From Nitzschia sp. DOCU1 (taxonomy: Eukaryota > Bacillariophyta > Bacillariophyceae > Bacillariales > Bacillariaceae), in assembly GCA_951394045.1 (NCBI GenBank), contig OX595994.1, forward strand, positions 992,001 to 1,056,000: a DNA stretch of 64,000 nt, in the 5' to 3' direction. Positions 40,969-51,000 of the stretch are shown piece by piece. How positions within the stretch are numbered: position 1 is the stretch's first letter; the number at the start of each line of letters is the position of its first letter. A program made the translations under genes and the position numbers. The notes under the pieces were generated by a model. It was not told where the DNA came from and ran no database searches. It saw nothing but the letters and a program-made list of their open reading frames with translations.

Positions 40969-41318
40969 TGCGAGAAATAACTTCTTTAAAGGAAAGATTG
41001 TGAGCTATTTTATTGAGGAGCTATTCGTCTCCGACTCGGGAGATTTCGTCAACAAACTCCGAAATTTCTGTAACACATAAAAGTAGACTACTACCGACTT
41101 GCGTAGAATGTGAACGCGTCGGGTCGTATCTTAAGTTGGAAACACATGAACCGAAATATCTGCAACCGTCAACAATATCGACCATATAGGCGATATCGGT
41201 AGCAGCGTCATCGTCCAAACTTGTGACACTCATATTGTGTAGGCGGTGCGTCAACAATGACGCCGCCCGGCGACACATCTCGCCCGGCGCGCGTTACAAG
41301 CGTCAGCATTTTCTCACA
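40969..41318 (-). repeat. 5' LTR of the copia element
   Basis: A 350-bp copy of the LTR with promoter function for the element. No difference from the 3' LTR was found by eye. Confidence 0.93.
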
Positions 41319-41323
41319 CAGCC
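41319..41323. repeat. target-site duplication, right copy
   Basis: CAGCC, matching 34979-34983. Host coding sequence continues from 41324. Confidence 0.9.
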
Positions 41324-42343
41324 TTCCAACCAATTCTGGGGCCTGTGGGGAACACTCCGACACCAAGTTGCATGTCAAGATCTGCTCGACATTCCCGACA
41401 TTTCCCGGCCGCAGTCTTTGGAAACTTCGAATTGAAAGATCTCTTTTATGACGACGTCTCTGAGGCTTTCAATGCATGGGAATGGACAAATGGGATGGGT
41501 GCCCCAGCAGCTCTCATTGGTGGAGCTGTTCTCGTGACCTTGTCAGAGACACGAGAAGCCTTGGCGCCTCGCAAGTCGGATACCAAATTTGTTCGAATTC
41601 TGAAGCTTTCCATGCGATTTCTTTTGTTGAGTTCCTTTGCTCTGGAGGTCGTGTCGATATTCGTTGGCACCATGACGGGCAGCGTCTTGTTGGGTCAAGG
41701 GCCACAGCCCATAGCTTCCAAGATTATTGGCTACAAGTCCCCCCTCCAACTTCTTTATCATCATCACGAGTAAGTTTTTACTGATTGTCGTCTCTCTCTC
41801 GCGCGCGCCAAGTTACATGATCATGTCGCCTCACCTTTTGTTGGAGTAGACTCGAATATTTGACAACGCAAATATGTTTTCTGCAGGGCCTCTTCAACTG
41901 GTTAGGTAAGAAAAACGACGCATCGACGAGAATTAGAGCTATCCTCAAAGCGAATCCAGCGAACTTAGAATGTCACAGTAAGCATATTGACTTACCCCTC
42001 CATGTTCCTTTCGACCTTTCATGTTCATGCTTTAGGTGCCGTCGCGATTGAACTGATTCTACCCCAAGCGAATGAGACTAAGAGTGCCAAACGGATGAAC
42101 AAGTGCCTAGCGGCATGGTTGATAAGTTTCATCTTGTGGATGTTGGCCTTTTACAACAATCACTTGAGTTTCTACTCGGACTATGCGTCCATGTTGAAAC
42201 GCTTTGCGGAACTCTTTGTCAAGGACTTTGTGTTTGCCAAAACCTTTCGGCCTCTCAGTTTATTGTATGTGCCGTCATTTGTTACTTCCATGGTGTTGAC
42301 TGTGAAAGCCTTTCGAAGTCCGTCACAAGAAGATGAGGAGTAG

Positions 42344-43171
42344 AGGAGTAAACTGTGGTGAAGTCAGATTTGGGTTATGATAGTATGCTTTGCCACGGTT
42401 AGCTACGATACTGCAACTTGTATTTCGGAGGATTGCGTAAGTTATTTACTCTAGTACTGTGCCATGTGAGGGCAATACTACTAGAATTAGTAGATGTCCT
42501 TTGGGCGACGTTGCTAGTACTAGCTAGGTGGCGAATATCGCTCCTGCAAGCAAAGAGACTGATCCTCTTCGGTCATAAGGTAGTTGCTAACCGAATAGTG
42601 CGTACTCGACGCTGCTTTAACCATCTATCCAATGGTGGTTACAGCGGGGAAGAGCAGCAGTAGGCACTACTATCCTACTACCACAAGGAGTCCGTCTACT
42701 CTTGTAATATGTGCCCGCACAGCCATGAACAAAAGCAACCCATCCCCATTGATTCATTCCAAGAAATACCCGTCGTTGCTCTGTTAGCTACCGCCACCGG
42801 TAGACAGTGAATAGCATTACTACGTTCCCCTAGCTGCCGCAACCGTAGTTCCGATCATCCGTCTGTCCGTCGCCGTCCGTTGCGCCTGCCCGATCTGATG
42901 AAGCGCGCCCGTACCTCCAATGAGAAAATTTTGGTCGTAGGAACAATCCTTCAATTACCAGTGACGAAGATCCCGGACACGAGATGGCAGTGCATCGCCC
43001 AAAATCAAGAGGGCATGCAGAGGATGCCAATGCCACCGGTCTATCGTGCTTTGAGGCAGTCCACTTGCGCCAGTTGTTTACACAGGAAGAGAGAGTACTT
43101 CATACCTCTTTTTGTTGATGCAGTAGTTACAATCAATATCCGTCGTCATTGTACTAGTGGCAGTCGTCATC
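42344..43171. other. spacer
   Basis: AT-rich with many CTAGTA-type strings and ACCGGT at about 42796. No gene is supported. Confidence 0.45.
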
Positions 43172-44506
43172 ATGGAGAAAGCAGACAAATACAACAACAG
43201 CTCGTCGTCGGTCTCATCCGCCTCCATGACCCCGCAACACCAACAGCCGGAATGTGATTACGACACGAATCCCACTGTTTTGTATCAAGCGATTGAAGCC
43301 AAGCAATGGGACTACGCCGCCAGTCTCTTTGCCAAAAACAAGTGTCCTGGCCAGTCCGGCACGTGGGTGCTTCGGAAGGAAACCAATGGCAAACTTCGTT
43401 GGCGTTTGCTGCCTTTGCACGCCGCCATTATTTTCGGATCGCCCCTCAAGCTGGTGGAGTGTTTGCTCGCGGACTATCCCGCCGCGGCGCAATGCAAAGA
43501 CGATCAAGGCATGCTGCCTCTTCACTTAGCCTTTCGAAACGAAGGATCTGCCAGCTGGGAGATTATCGAAGAGCTCATTACGGCGTACCCGCAAGCGATT
43601 TTTGTCAAGGATCGCAAGGGCCGGACGCCACTCCAATGCGGCATTCAGCTCACGACGGCCGCCGCGTCCAGTTCGGCATCGGTCAGTAGCGCTCCACAAC
43701 AATCCAAAACCTTCAAGAGTATTGTGGGAGTCTTGGACTTGTTCTCGCAAATTGTCATTGCGGGGGAACGCCAGAAAGCGCATCAGGACGCTCGCAAGCA
43801 AGTCGAAGCGCGAATTGTGCAAATTCAAGATTCGCACTTGCAAACGCTCACGAGTCTCAAGCAAGAATGGAGCACGCAACAAGAAGAATCCAGAAAGAAA
43901 ATAGTGAGCATGCAACTAGAGCATGAACAATTGCTCGAAAAAGTGAGGGAACAAGAACTCATGATTGATAACTTGAGGGCGTCCGAGGTGGACTTGCAAG
44001 CCAAACTGGAGTTGCTTTCAATCAAGGCGCGTCAGCCGCATCATGGGGGTGCTGATGAGAATGCCGCCGCTGCTGCCTCTTCCATGTCGGAACGAATGAC
44101 CAACGACCTATTACGATCCATGGTCCATGATTTGGTGGCAATCCAAAAGGAGTATCACGCTCAGTTTAGTACACTGGTGGGCAAGTACGAAGATCTCGCT
44201 CAAGAACGAAAACGAATTCAGGAAATTCTTGCGCATGACTTGGAGAACCAGAATTCGCATGAAGCCGCCATTGTAGAAAGCATGAAACAATGGCTACAAT
44301 CCAAGGAAGAAAAGCTACAGCAACAATTGGACTTTGTAACAGGGGACGATGATGATGATGATGATAACGATGATCACGAAACGCACGATGAAAAAAAGAT
44401 GGAAACCGCTCATGAGCGAGCGACAGAACGTGCCCCCCGCACCACCACGGGGGTGGACGTGGAGGAATCGTTTTCGGGCCATGCTATTACTAGCTCGGAT
44501 GCGTAA
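43172..44506 (+). CDS. ankyrin-repeat and coiled-coil protein, copy 1
   Basis: The 444-aa protein starts MEKADKYNNSSSS at the first ATG. Ankyrin-like repeats cover about residues 30-160 (LLPLHAAIIFGSPLKLVECLL, DDQGMLPLHLAFRNE, KDRKGRTPLQCGIQLT). A long coiled coil follows from about 200 to 380 (KQVEARIVQIQDSHLQTLTS onwards). The C-terminus has an Asp run near 395 and a polar tail. This architecture is common in diatoms and its role is unknown; a scaffold function is inferred. The gene at 46218-47603 has the same layout. Confidence 0.8.
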   Translation: MEKADKYNNSSSSVSSASMTPQHQQPECDYDTNPTVLYQAIEAKQWDYAASLFAKNKCPGQSGTWVLRKETNGKLRWRLLPLHAAIIFGSPLKLVECLLADYPAAAQCKDDQGMLPLHLAFRNEGSASWEIIEELITAYPQAIFVKDRKGRTPLQCGIQLTTAAASSSASVSSAPQQSKTFKSIVGVLDLFSQIVIAGERQKAHQDARKQVEARIVQIQDSHLQTLTSLKQEWSTQQEESRKKIVSMQLEHEQLLEKVREQELMIDNLRASEVDLQAKLELLSIKARQPHHGGADENAAAAASSMSERMTNDLLRSMVHDLVAIQKEYHAQFSTLVGKYEDLAQERKRIQEILAHDLENQNSHEAAIVESMKQWLQSKEEKLQQQLDFVTGDDDDDDDNDDHETHDEKKMETAHERATERAPRTTTGVDVEESFSGHAITSSDA

Positions 44507-45150
44507 CTTAAAATAGAAGAAGTATGTTCAAGCAAAACCTGGAATCGACTAGTTGTTATTTATTGCGATTACCTACCCATAGTCTGCTGCTAGCTAGCGA
44601 TTTTACTAGCCCATGACACCCAACAACAGGGACTTTGGCACGGCTCTTCTTTCCCATTTTGATTCTACTTTCAGCATCATCGAAATGCTACATGAATGAC
44701 TCTATAATAGTATGATAGAAGCAATAGGTGTATGCCTGCACGAAACGAGCGTCCAACACAAGATAGCATGGAAGGGACCGAGTCGATGTAAAATCTTCCA
44801 CGAAACATAAGATGCTCAGACGGTTTACATTGCAGATTCAAAGAATGCAACCTTGCCAGTATTGTACATGATTTGTTGGCGGCGGCACGTGTTTCGTACC
44901 ACGACGACTCCACCGACGGGTCTCTTTCCAGATTACTACAAGCTATTTCCTTGAGTAGTCTCTTGTTTTATCCGGTCTCTTCTCTGCCGTCTCTAGGCAT
45001 TCCACCATAACTTTCACATGCTTGTGATGTGCAAAAATATAACTATTTACGTTAGGTCATAATCTGTACTTTGGTCGACCTCTGATGTCGCACCGACGCT
45101 ACCATACAGTTCAGAAAGTGAAATGTCATTTGTTGGGCAGTGCTTTTTTC
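44507..45150. other. spacer
   Basis: 3' region of the ankyrin gene; no gene or structured RNA recognised. Confidence 0.45.
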
Positions 45151-45546
45151 TTAGTTCTCTGGTAGAGTAGTGGACGCTGCTGAAATACGATCTGCACAGC
45201 TTCCGGTAGTGGCAGCTAATTCTTGTGCAAGCATGTCCATAATACGCGACACGTCCACATTGTTTGATCTTCGATGATGAACTCTGTGTTTCTCAACATC
45301 ATGTCGTATTTCAACATCACAGATTGGAAATGCTGGACTGTCGTTTCCATTCACAACATGCCCCTCCACCAACAAAGTCTTGCGTTTCTTTGGAGGCCCC
45401 TCCACTGTTTTCCTCGATCCAACAATGCATGGTATTATTGTCGTTTCTTTGTCCATTGAATTTAATGACGATACGTCGCAACGCTTACCCCAATCTTTTG
45501 TCAATGTTAGTGGACTGCTGAGATCGACGCTGGCTCGCAGTTTCAT
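45151..45546 (-). CDS. hypothetical protein with a basic nuclear-type motif
   Basis: From the ATG at 45546 the frame gives 131 aa with GPPKKRKTLLVEGHVV, which resembles a nuclear localisation signal, and a C-terminal helix (VSRIMDMLAQELAATTG). The same frame stays open upstream to about 45621 without an ATG (reading SEPLVEIRQINN just before the Met), so a missing first exon is possible. I tested the GTGAGT donor near 45750 and found no in-frame acceptor. No family is recognised. Confidence 0.4.
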   Translation of the reverse strand: MKLRASVDLSSPLTLTKDWGKRCDVSSLNSMDKETTIIPCIVGSRKTVEGPPKKRKTLLVEGHVVNGNDSPAFPICDVEIRHDVEKHRVHHRRSNNVDVSRIMDMLAQELAATTGSCADRISAASTTLPEN

Positions 45547-46217
45547 GTTGTTGATCTGCCTAATTTCAACAAGAGGTTCCGATGCATTTTCGTCCCGATG
45601 GTATCCGCTCCGCTCCGTCCATTAAATTGGGACACCGGAATCTAAAGTTACTGGACGTAGTTCTTCTCTGGGTCACAATATCCATTACGAGGTTGATTGG
45701 GCGAGATGGCTCCACTCCGAGGATCATTTGCCCAGCCGACAAAGCAAACTCACAATAAAGAACTGCGGCCATGTTACCAACAATAGTTGATAATTGACAT
45801 TCATTGTTTCAAAAGGTTGCCGTGCTGTGTTTCATTGCTTTATTGCCGTCGCCGTAGCATCTTGGTTTGCCATGGATGACACTCATACCAGCATTGACCA
45901 GAGGTTTTGCGATGTACCCCATACCTGGTAATTTCTCTTGCGTCTATCGCGGAAAAATGATTCTGGCGAAAAAATGAGGCGAATACACCGAATCTATCTA
46001 GACGGAAAGTATGTTAAATATACGGGTTTGAATATATTATTTATTCGGCGATGTCCATCGGGGTATCGTGCCCAGAATTGCATTTCAGCGATGAGCACTG
46101 ACTGTCGCCACAAGCCAGGACAACCCGCAGCCTGTGTGACCTGCGATAGCCTTAGTCGCATTCTCGCAACCATTGACGTCTTGCCACAACTATCGCGAAC
46201 TTCTTCCCCGTAAAAAG
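45547..46217. other. spacer, possibly with a first exon of the minus-strand gene
   Basis: A second minus-strand ATG frame (45772-45566) may be part of the previous gene or chance. The right half is the leader of the second ankyrin gene. Confidence 0.35.
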
Positions 46218-47603
46218 ATGGATCCACCAAGTGAAATGTCGGCCCCTGCTGTTCAGCCGTCAGATTTGGAGGTTGATTTCGACCGTAACATCACCAAGTT
46301 GTATTCGGCAATCACTTCGTGTAACTGGAATGAGGCCATTCAAGCTGCCGAAAGAAGCCCCGTAGAAGCCAAGACCTGGGTTGTTCGGCATTATGACGAT
46401 CAAAACAGCGAAGGAGCTGATCAAGAAATCATGTGGCGATTCCTTCCCATTCACAGCGCCTGTGCTCGCCAGCCCCCTTCATCCGTGATTGCTGCTTTGA
46501 TCAGAGCCTATCCCGATGGTCCGAAATGTGTTGACGATCAAGGCATGTACGCTCTCCACTACGCTTGTGGAAACCAGGCAAACCGTGACGTCATTCGTCA
46601 GCTTCTCATCAGCTTCCCAGAGGCTGCAAAGCTCCGAGATCCGCGTGGTATGCTTCCCATTCATTACCTTGCATGCTGGGGTCCTAGCTCAATCTCCGTC
46701 ATAGACATGGTCCTTGTCGCCAACCGCGATGTTGCCAATGCCAAGGATGAAGATGGTAACACTCCCCTTGACCTTGCCAGGGAAGGTGAATACCCCGACC
46801 GCGACGCCGTCGTTGCTGCGTTGACGCGATGGTTGAACAATACTCCCGTTTCTTCCTCGGGTGCTAGTACTACCGCTGCCAATACAAAGAAGAATTCCAT
46901 GAAACTTAATGTTTCGTTTGACGAAAAGAAGGAAGGCGACGATACGCCAAGGAACCACCCCGTTTCTCCATCAATGGTCTCCCCTAGTACTGTCGGACGC
47001 CTTCGACAAGAAATAGCCTCCCTGCAAAAGACCCAAAGGGCTCTTGACCAAGATTGGGAAGGAAAATTGAACCATAGTACTGATAACTACCGAAATCAAA
47101 TCAACGAGTTGGCCAAGCAAATGAAAAATTTGGAAACCGAAGTCTCCGCCGGAAACCAGCACATTGCTGATTTGGAACAGACATTGCAGCGCAAAGAGAT
47201 GGAGTTACAAACTGCCTACGAGACAATCAAGATGAAAGATATGTTGCTCGACAATGCCTATGAAGAGCGCGATGGCCTTCGTCAAACTTTGGCCGATTTG
47301 ACTGATCAACACGATCGATTCAAAAGGAAGTCTGAGATCTTGAGCGATCGCCTTGGATCCTTGAATGCCAGTCTTTACACTATGATGGACCAGCAACAAA
47401 TTGTGATGAATGCTATGAGAGATCGTGAAGAGCAGGTGATGACTCTCGCCGATCGACGACGTGAGAAACTGAGGGAACTCGTCGCCTTGGAAGAAGATAA
47501 CGATTCCAGCGAAGATCCGGGGCTCAATTCCTGCTTGATGAAGCAATCCAAGGAGATGGAGGCCATTTATGCTGTCATTGCTGCAGTTCGACAAGCCGAT
47601 TAA
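46218..47603 (+). CDS. ankyrin-repeat and coiled-coil protein, copy 2
   Basis: The 461-aa protein starts MDPPSEMSAPAVQ. Ankyrin repeats span about residues 30-200 (WRFLPIHSACARQPPSSVIA, DDQGMYALHYACGNQ, DPRGMLPIHYLACWG, DEDGNTPLDLARE). A coiled coil runs from about 255 to 400 (GRLRQEIASLQKTQRALDQD onwards). The tail is short and acidic. It shares the repeat wording (IxxAxWxxA, then LLPxHxA and DDQGM) with the gene at 43172-44506, so the two are probably an old local duplication. The frame is open upstream to a non-ATG codon only. Confidence 0.82.
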   Translation: MDPPSEMSAPAVQPSDLEVDFDRNITKLYSAITSCNWNEAIQAAERSPVEAKTWVVRHYDDQNSEGADQEIMWRFLPIHSACARQPPSSVIAALIRAYPDGPKCVDDQGMYALHYACGNQANRDVIRQLLISFPEAAKLRDPRGMLPIHYLACWGPSSISVIDMVLVANRDVANAKDEDGNTPLDLAREGEYPDRDAVVAALTRWLNNTPVSSSGASTTAANTKKNSMKLNVSFDEKKEGDDTPRNHPVSPSMVSPSTVGRLRQEIASLQKTQRALDQDWEGKLNHSTDNYRNQINELAKQMKNLETEVSAGNQHIADLEQTLQRKEMELQTAYETIKMKDMLLDNAYEERDGLRQTLADLTDQHDRFKRKSEILSDRLGSLNASLYTMMDQQQIVMNAMRDREEQVMTLADRRREKLRELVALEEDNDSSEDPGLNSCLMKQSKEMEAIYAVIAAVRQAD

Positions 47604-48066
47604 CTCAAAGGAGAATCGTTTTGTTGACATGCCACATCTTATTATTTGTATTTCATGAACCAGAGAAGACAGCTTTCTATCGTGTTGGTTGGCGATCGAC
47701 GACAGGTTCAAGTGAAAATATTGTAAACTAATCACCCTTGTAAATTTGCGACTTCTATTATCATTGCGAAGCTAAAGTAGATGTCTTCAGGATATAGATA
47801 TTGAAGATCCCGATTTCTGACTTGGAGTAGTTTTTATGGGGGCGGCCGGCGGCGGGGAGAATCGTCGACTCATTGGACCTTTCGCTCGCACTGCGATGAG
47901 CGAGAGATGTGCGGCGAAATTCAAAAAAGCACTCCTTCGCGTCGAAGACGATGAGCGAAAACATACCCATGTTGGCCCTACAGAGTCGTTAACGGGTCAC
48001 ATCAAAAAGGCAAGGGCTTGTGGCAGTCTACGACGAGACGGCCCCTGAAGTCCCAAAAGTTAAAAG
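47604..48066. other. spacer
   Basis: 3' region of the ankyrin gene and leader of the fucokinase gene. No gene is supported. Confidence 0.45.
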
Positions 48067-51000
48067 ATGTCGCCCCCGCCTCCTGCGCGTCCTTCTTCCC
48101 CTAGAAGTCATCGCCACAAACATCATCCCTTTCCATTCGATTGCATCGTGGTCACTTCCCCCGACGCCGCCTCAGCAGCATCGGCCAAGGCTCCCCTTAC
48201 TCGTATCCTGGAACAACGGTTAAAGCAACAGTATCCGGATCAACGCATCAACATCGTCTCGACCTTTGATTCGTTCGGTGCACGATGTGGAAGCGGGGGA
48301 GGGACGTTGGCCGCTCTGGAGTTTGCCAGTCCTGGCGAGACAGTCCTGGTCCTGCATGCGGGAGGGGATTCTTCGAGATGCCCAACGCAAATGATTCTGG
48401 GCAAGGCATGGACTAGTTTGCCCTCTGCTCGATATCCGAATCCGACGATATGGCTGATTGACCAGATTCAGCGGCTTTTTGATCAGGCCCATTTCCCAAG
48501 AGGCACTGTCGTTGTGGCCGCGACAGATACTTTGCTTACGTTTTTCGAAAAGCAGAATGTTAACCACGAAGATCGAATGCATGATAGTGTGGCATGGAAG
48601 TTAGATGATTCTTTCAGCAACGAGGCAGTTGTTCTGGGAGTGGCTGTACCGGCCGTTTTGAAAACAGCGAAGAATCATGGAGTCTACGTTCTGTCGGAAG
48701 AGACGACTACTACAAGCACGTTGGTTGTTACCGATCCTCTAGACGTCTGGCAGAAGCCATCCATCAAGCAACTAGTTGAAACGTGTGATCCAGCACCCGC
48801 CAGTTTCGTGCAAGGAGTTGATAAGGGGGACGACGATCAGCGTTTGGCGTGGATTGACACCGGCGTCGTCATCTTCTTGCCCGAGGCTGTGCAAGTTCTT
48901 TATGATTTATCGGCGAATTTACTCGCTATGTGTACGCGGAAAGGAATCAAGGCTGCCTACGATAAGCGGGATGCGTCTAAGAGAGGTCAAAGCATTGAAG
49001 CGTTTGCCAAAGACAACGCGCTCAAGGTAGATCTATACACGGACATTTTGCAAAGTCTATCATGGCCGAATCAAGTGTCAAAACGCAACGATTCTACACT
49101 ACATCAAGTTTTATCGCAGATACCGTTGAAGATTCTCGTAGCATCACGGGGTCTCTTTCTTCACCTAGGTACCACACAAGAGCTAGTGGATTTTGTAACA
49201 TCAGGTGCATACCCACAGGCGGCGAGCAACCACTCAACCATGCCACAAGATGTGATCGCGGCCCTTTCTGCTTACTTTTCATTGCAACCTCGCTTCCAGT
49301 GCTGGACGGACGCCCAGCCACTTTCGACCAATGTTGCGTTGCAGTCAACGTTCCCACCTGATACCAAAATCGGCGATTCGTCGCTCGTGGAATACTGTGA
49401 ATTTGATGACTATGCGTCTGTAACGATTGGACCTGGTTGTATGGTCAGCGGCTGGAGAAATCCTACGCAAGATACATCCCCGCTGCACATTCCAGGGGGC
49501 GTCAGTGTCCAGTTACTAGCACTCGAGCAGCGTAATGGCACTCCTCGGCAGTTTGCATACATGGTTCTGGGGATGCACGATGGCATCAAGGCGACGGGGT
49601 CCGAGGCAACAATTTTTGGAGTACCCATTTCACAATTTCTTGATAGAACCGGGGTGTCACCTATGGATCTTGGTTGGTCAGAGGAAATGAGCATACAAAA
49701 TCACACGTTGTGGAATGCAACGGTACACCCAATTGCACCACCGGGAACCTCTTTTACCTCAATTTATGGTTGGCTTGATGAACTTCTTTCCGGGGACAGT
49801 TCTCTGCAAGAAGACCCGAGTCTCAAGCGTTGGCTGGGAATGCCAAGGACCACGCTAAAAGAACTACACGACTTGGCTGATGCTGGGACGGAGTGGAATT
49901 TCCGTCAAGATCTCGAAACTCGAGTGAGCGGTCTTCAGCAAACAAACATTACTGCACACATGACTATGTTGCTGCGCGAGCGCAGACATGACCGACCCTG
50001 TGACCTGCAGTGGTTATTGGAGCTAGCGGATACCGAAAAGGCTACCGAACTTCTCCTGAAAATTCTGTGGTCAATGGAGGAGCTGGCATCGGAGGAGCTA
50101 GCAAGTAACAACTACGATATCTGTGGAAGAGCCTTCATGATTGCGAGTGCACTCTTGGCGGACTTCGACGATGTCTTGGAGACCAGTGACGGCACCATGG
50201 ATGCCTCGGAATTGATATTTGCACATTGCTCTCCGCGCATACTCCAGCTTCGTTCTTCCTCAACACAAAGCGTGGTTTCGCAGGGAGGGAGAGTAGCCCT
50301 TCTTTCCTCAATCTTCGAATACAGAAGGCAATTTTCATGGGAATCGCTGCAACAGAACCTTGATACCTTTTCGCTTGTGATGGAGCGTTTGTCATTTTGT
50401 ATGAATGAACTCAGCATAGCAAGTGGGTATCTCAAGTATATGGACCCTTCCAGTGAGGCGAATGTGTGTTCTCGAAGGACAAGTCCACCTGTCCTTGGCA
50501 AGTGGGTGTTATCTACGGCACCTGTTCGAATCGATCTAGCTGGTGGTTGGTCTGATACCCCGCCAATCTGTTACGAATTTGGCGGTGCCGTTACCGGGGT
50601 GGCTGTACTGGTGGACGGACGCAAGCCTTTATCATGTCGTTGTCGTATCATACCCGGGCGGACGGGTGTACTGCTCCGGAGTGAGAATCGTAGTAGTGTG
50701 GATGGGTCACTAATTAGTGTCGTTGAGACGCCGATAACGAACGTCGCCGACTTGAGCGACTTTCGGGACCCCCTCTCTGATTGCGCCCTTTTAAAAGCTG
50801 CACTCGTCTGTCTACGTATGATTACAGAGGAGCAAATCCAGTCCAAGGCAAACCTACAGCCATTGATAAATAAATTCTGTTCCCAAACGGGTGATGTTCG
50901 TCTCGAGATTGTGACAGCGTCAATTCTTCCGCAAGGATCCGGCATGGGTACTAGCTCCATTTTGGCAGCAGCCGTACTTGCTTCTATCGCTCGATGTATC

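Larger units (their letters stand above)
34984..41318 (-). mobile_element. complete Ty1/copia (CoDi-like) LTR retrotransposon
   Basis: The 6,335-bp element reads on the minus strand: 5' LTR (41318-40969), primer site, gag, a 400-bp junction, pol, polypurine tract, 3' LTR (35333-34984). LTRs begin TG and end CA, look identical, and are flanked by CAGCC. Gag and the integrase-RT-RNase H frame have no stops. Integrase precedes RT, which is the copia order. The Gag and pol style resembles the CoDi lineages described in diatoms; lineage placement is inference. Confidence 0.95.
34873..42343 (+). pseudogene. host gene for a secreted/plastid multi-pass membrane protein, interrupted by the copia element
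   Basis: Exon 1 starts at 34873 with MSFYKVLFILWLLQPGFSF, a signal peptide, and is broken after codon 37 at 34983 by the retrotransposon. The same frame resumes at 41324 after one copy of CAGCC. Without the element the exons would be 34873-34983 plus 41324-41769, 41850-41905 and 42036-42343, giving 306 aa. The mature part has about five hydrophobic helices (GGAVLVTLSE, FLLLSSFALEVVSIFVG, CFLQGLFNWLGAVAIELIL, CLAAWLISFILWMLAFY, LLYVPSFVTSMVL). In this allele the left fragment reads three codons into the LTR and stops. A second donor at 41978 would keep 24 more residues inside the third helix. I do not recognise the family. A plastid location is suggested only by the signal peptide with Phe near the cleavage site. 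Confidence 0.82.
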
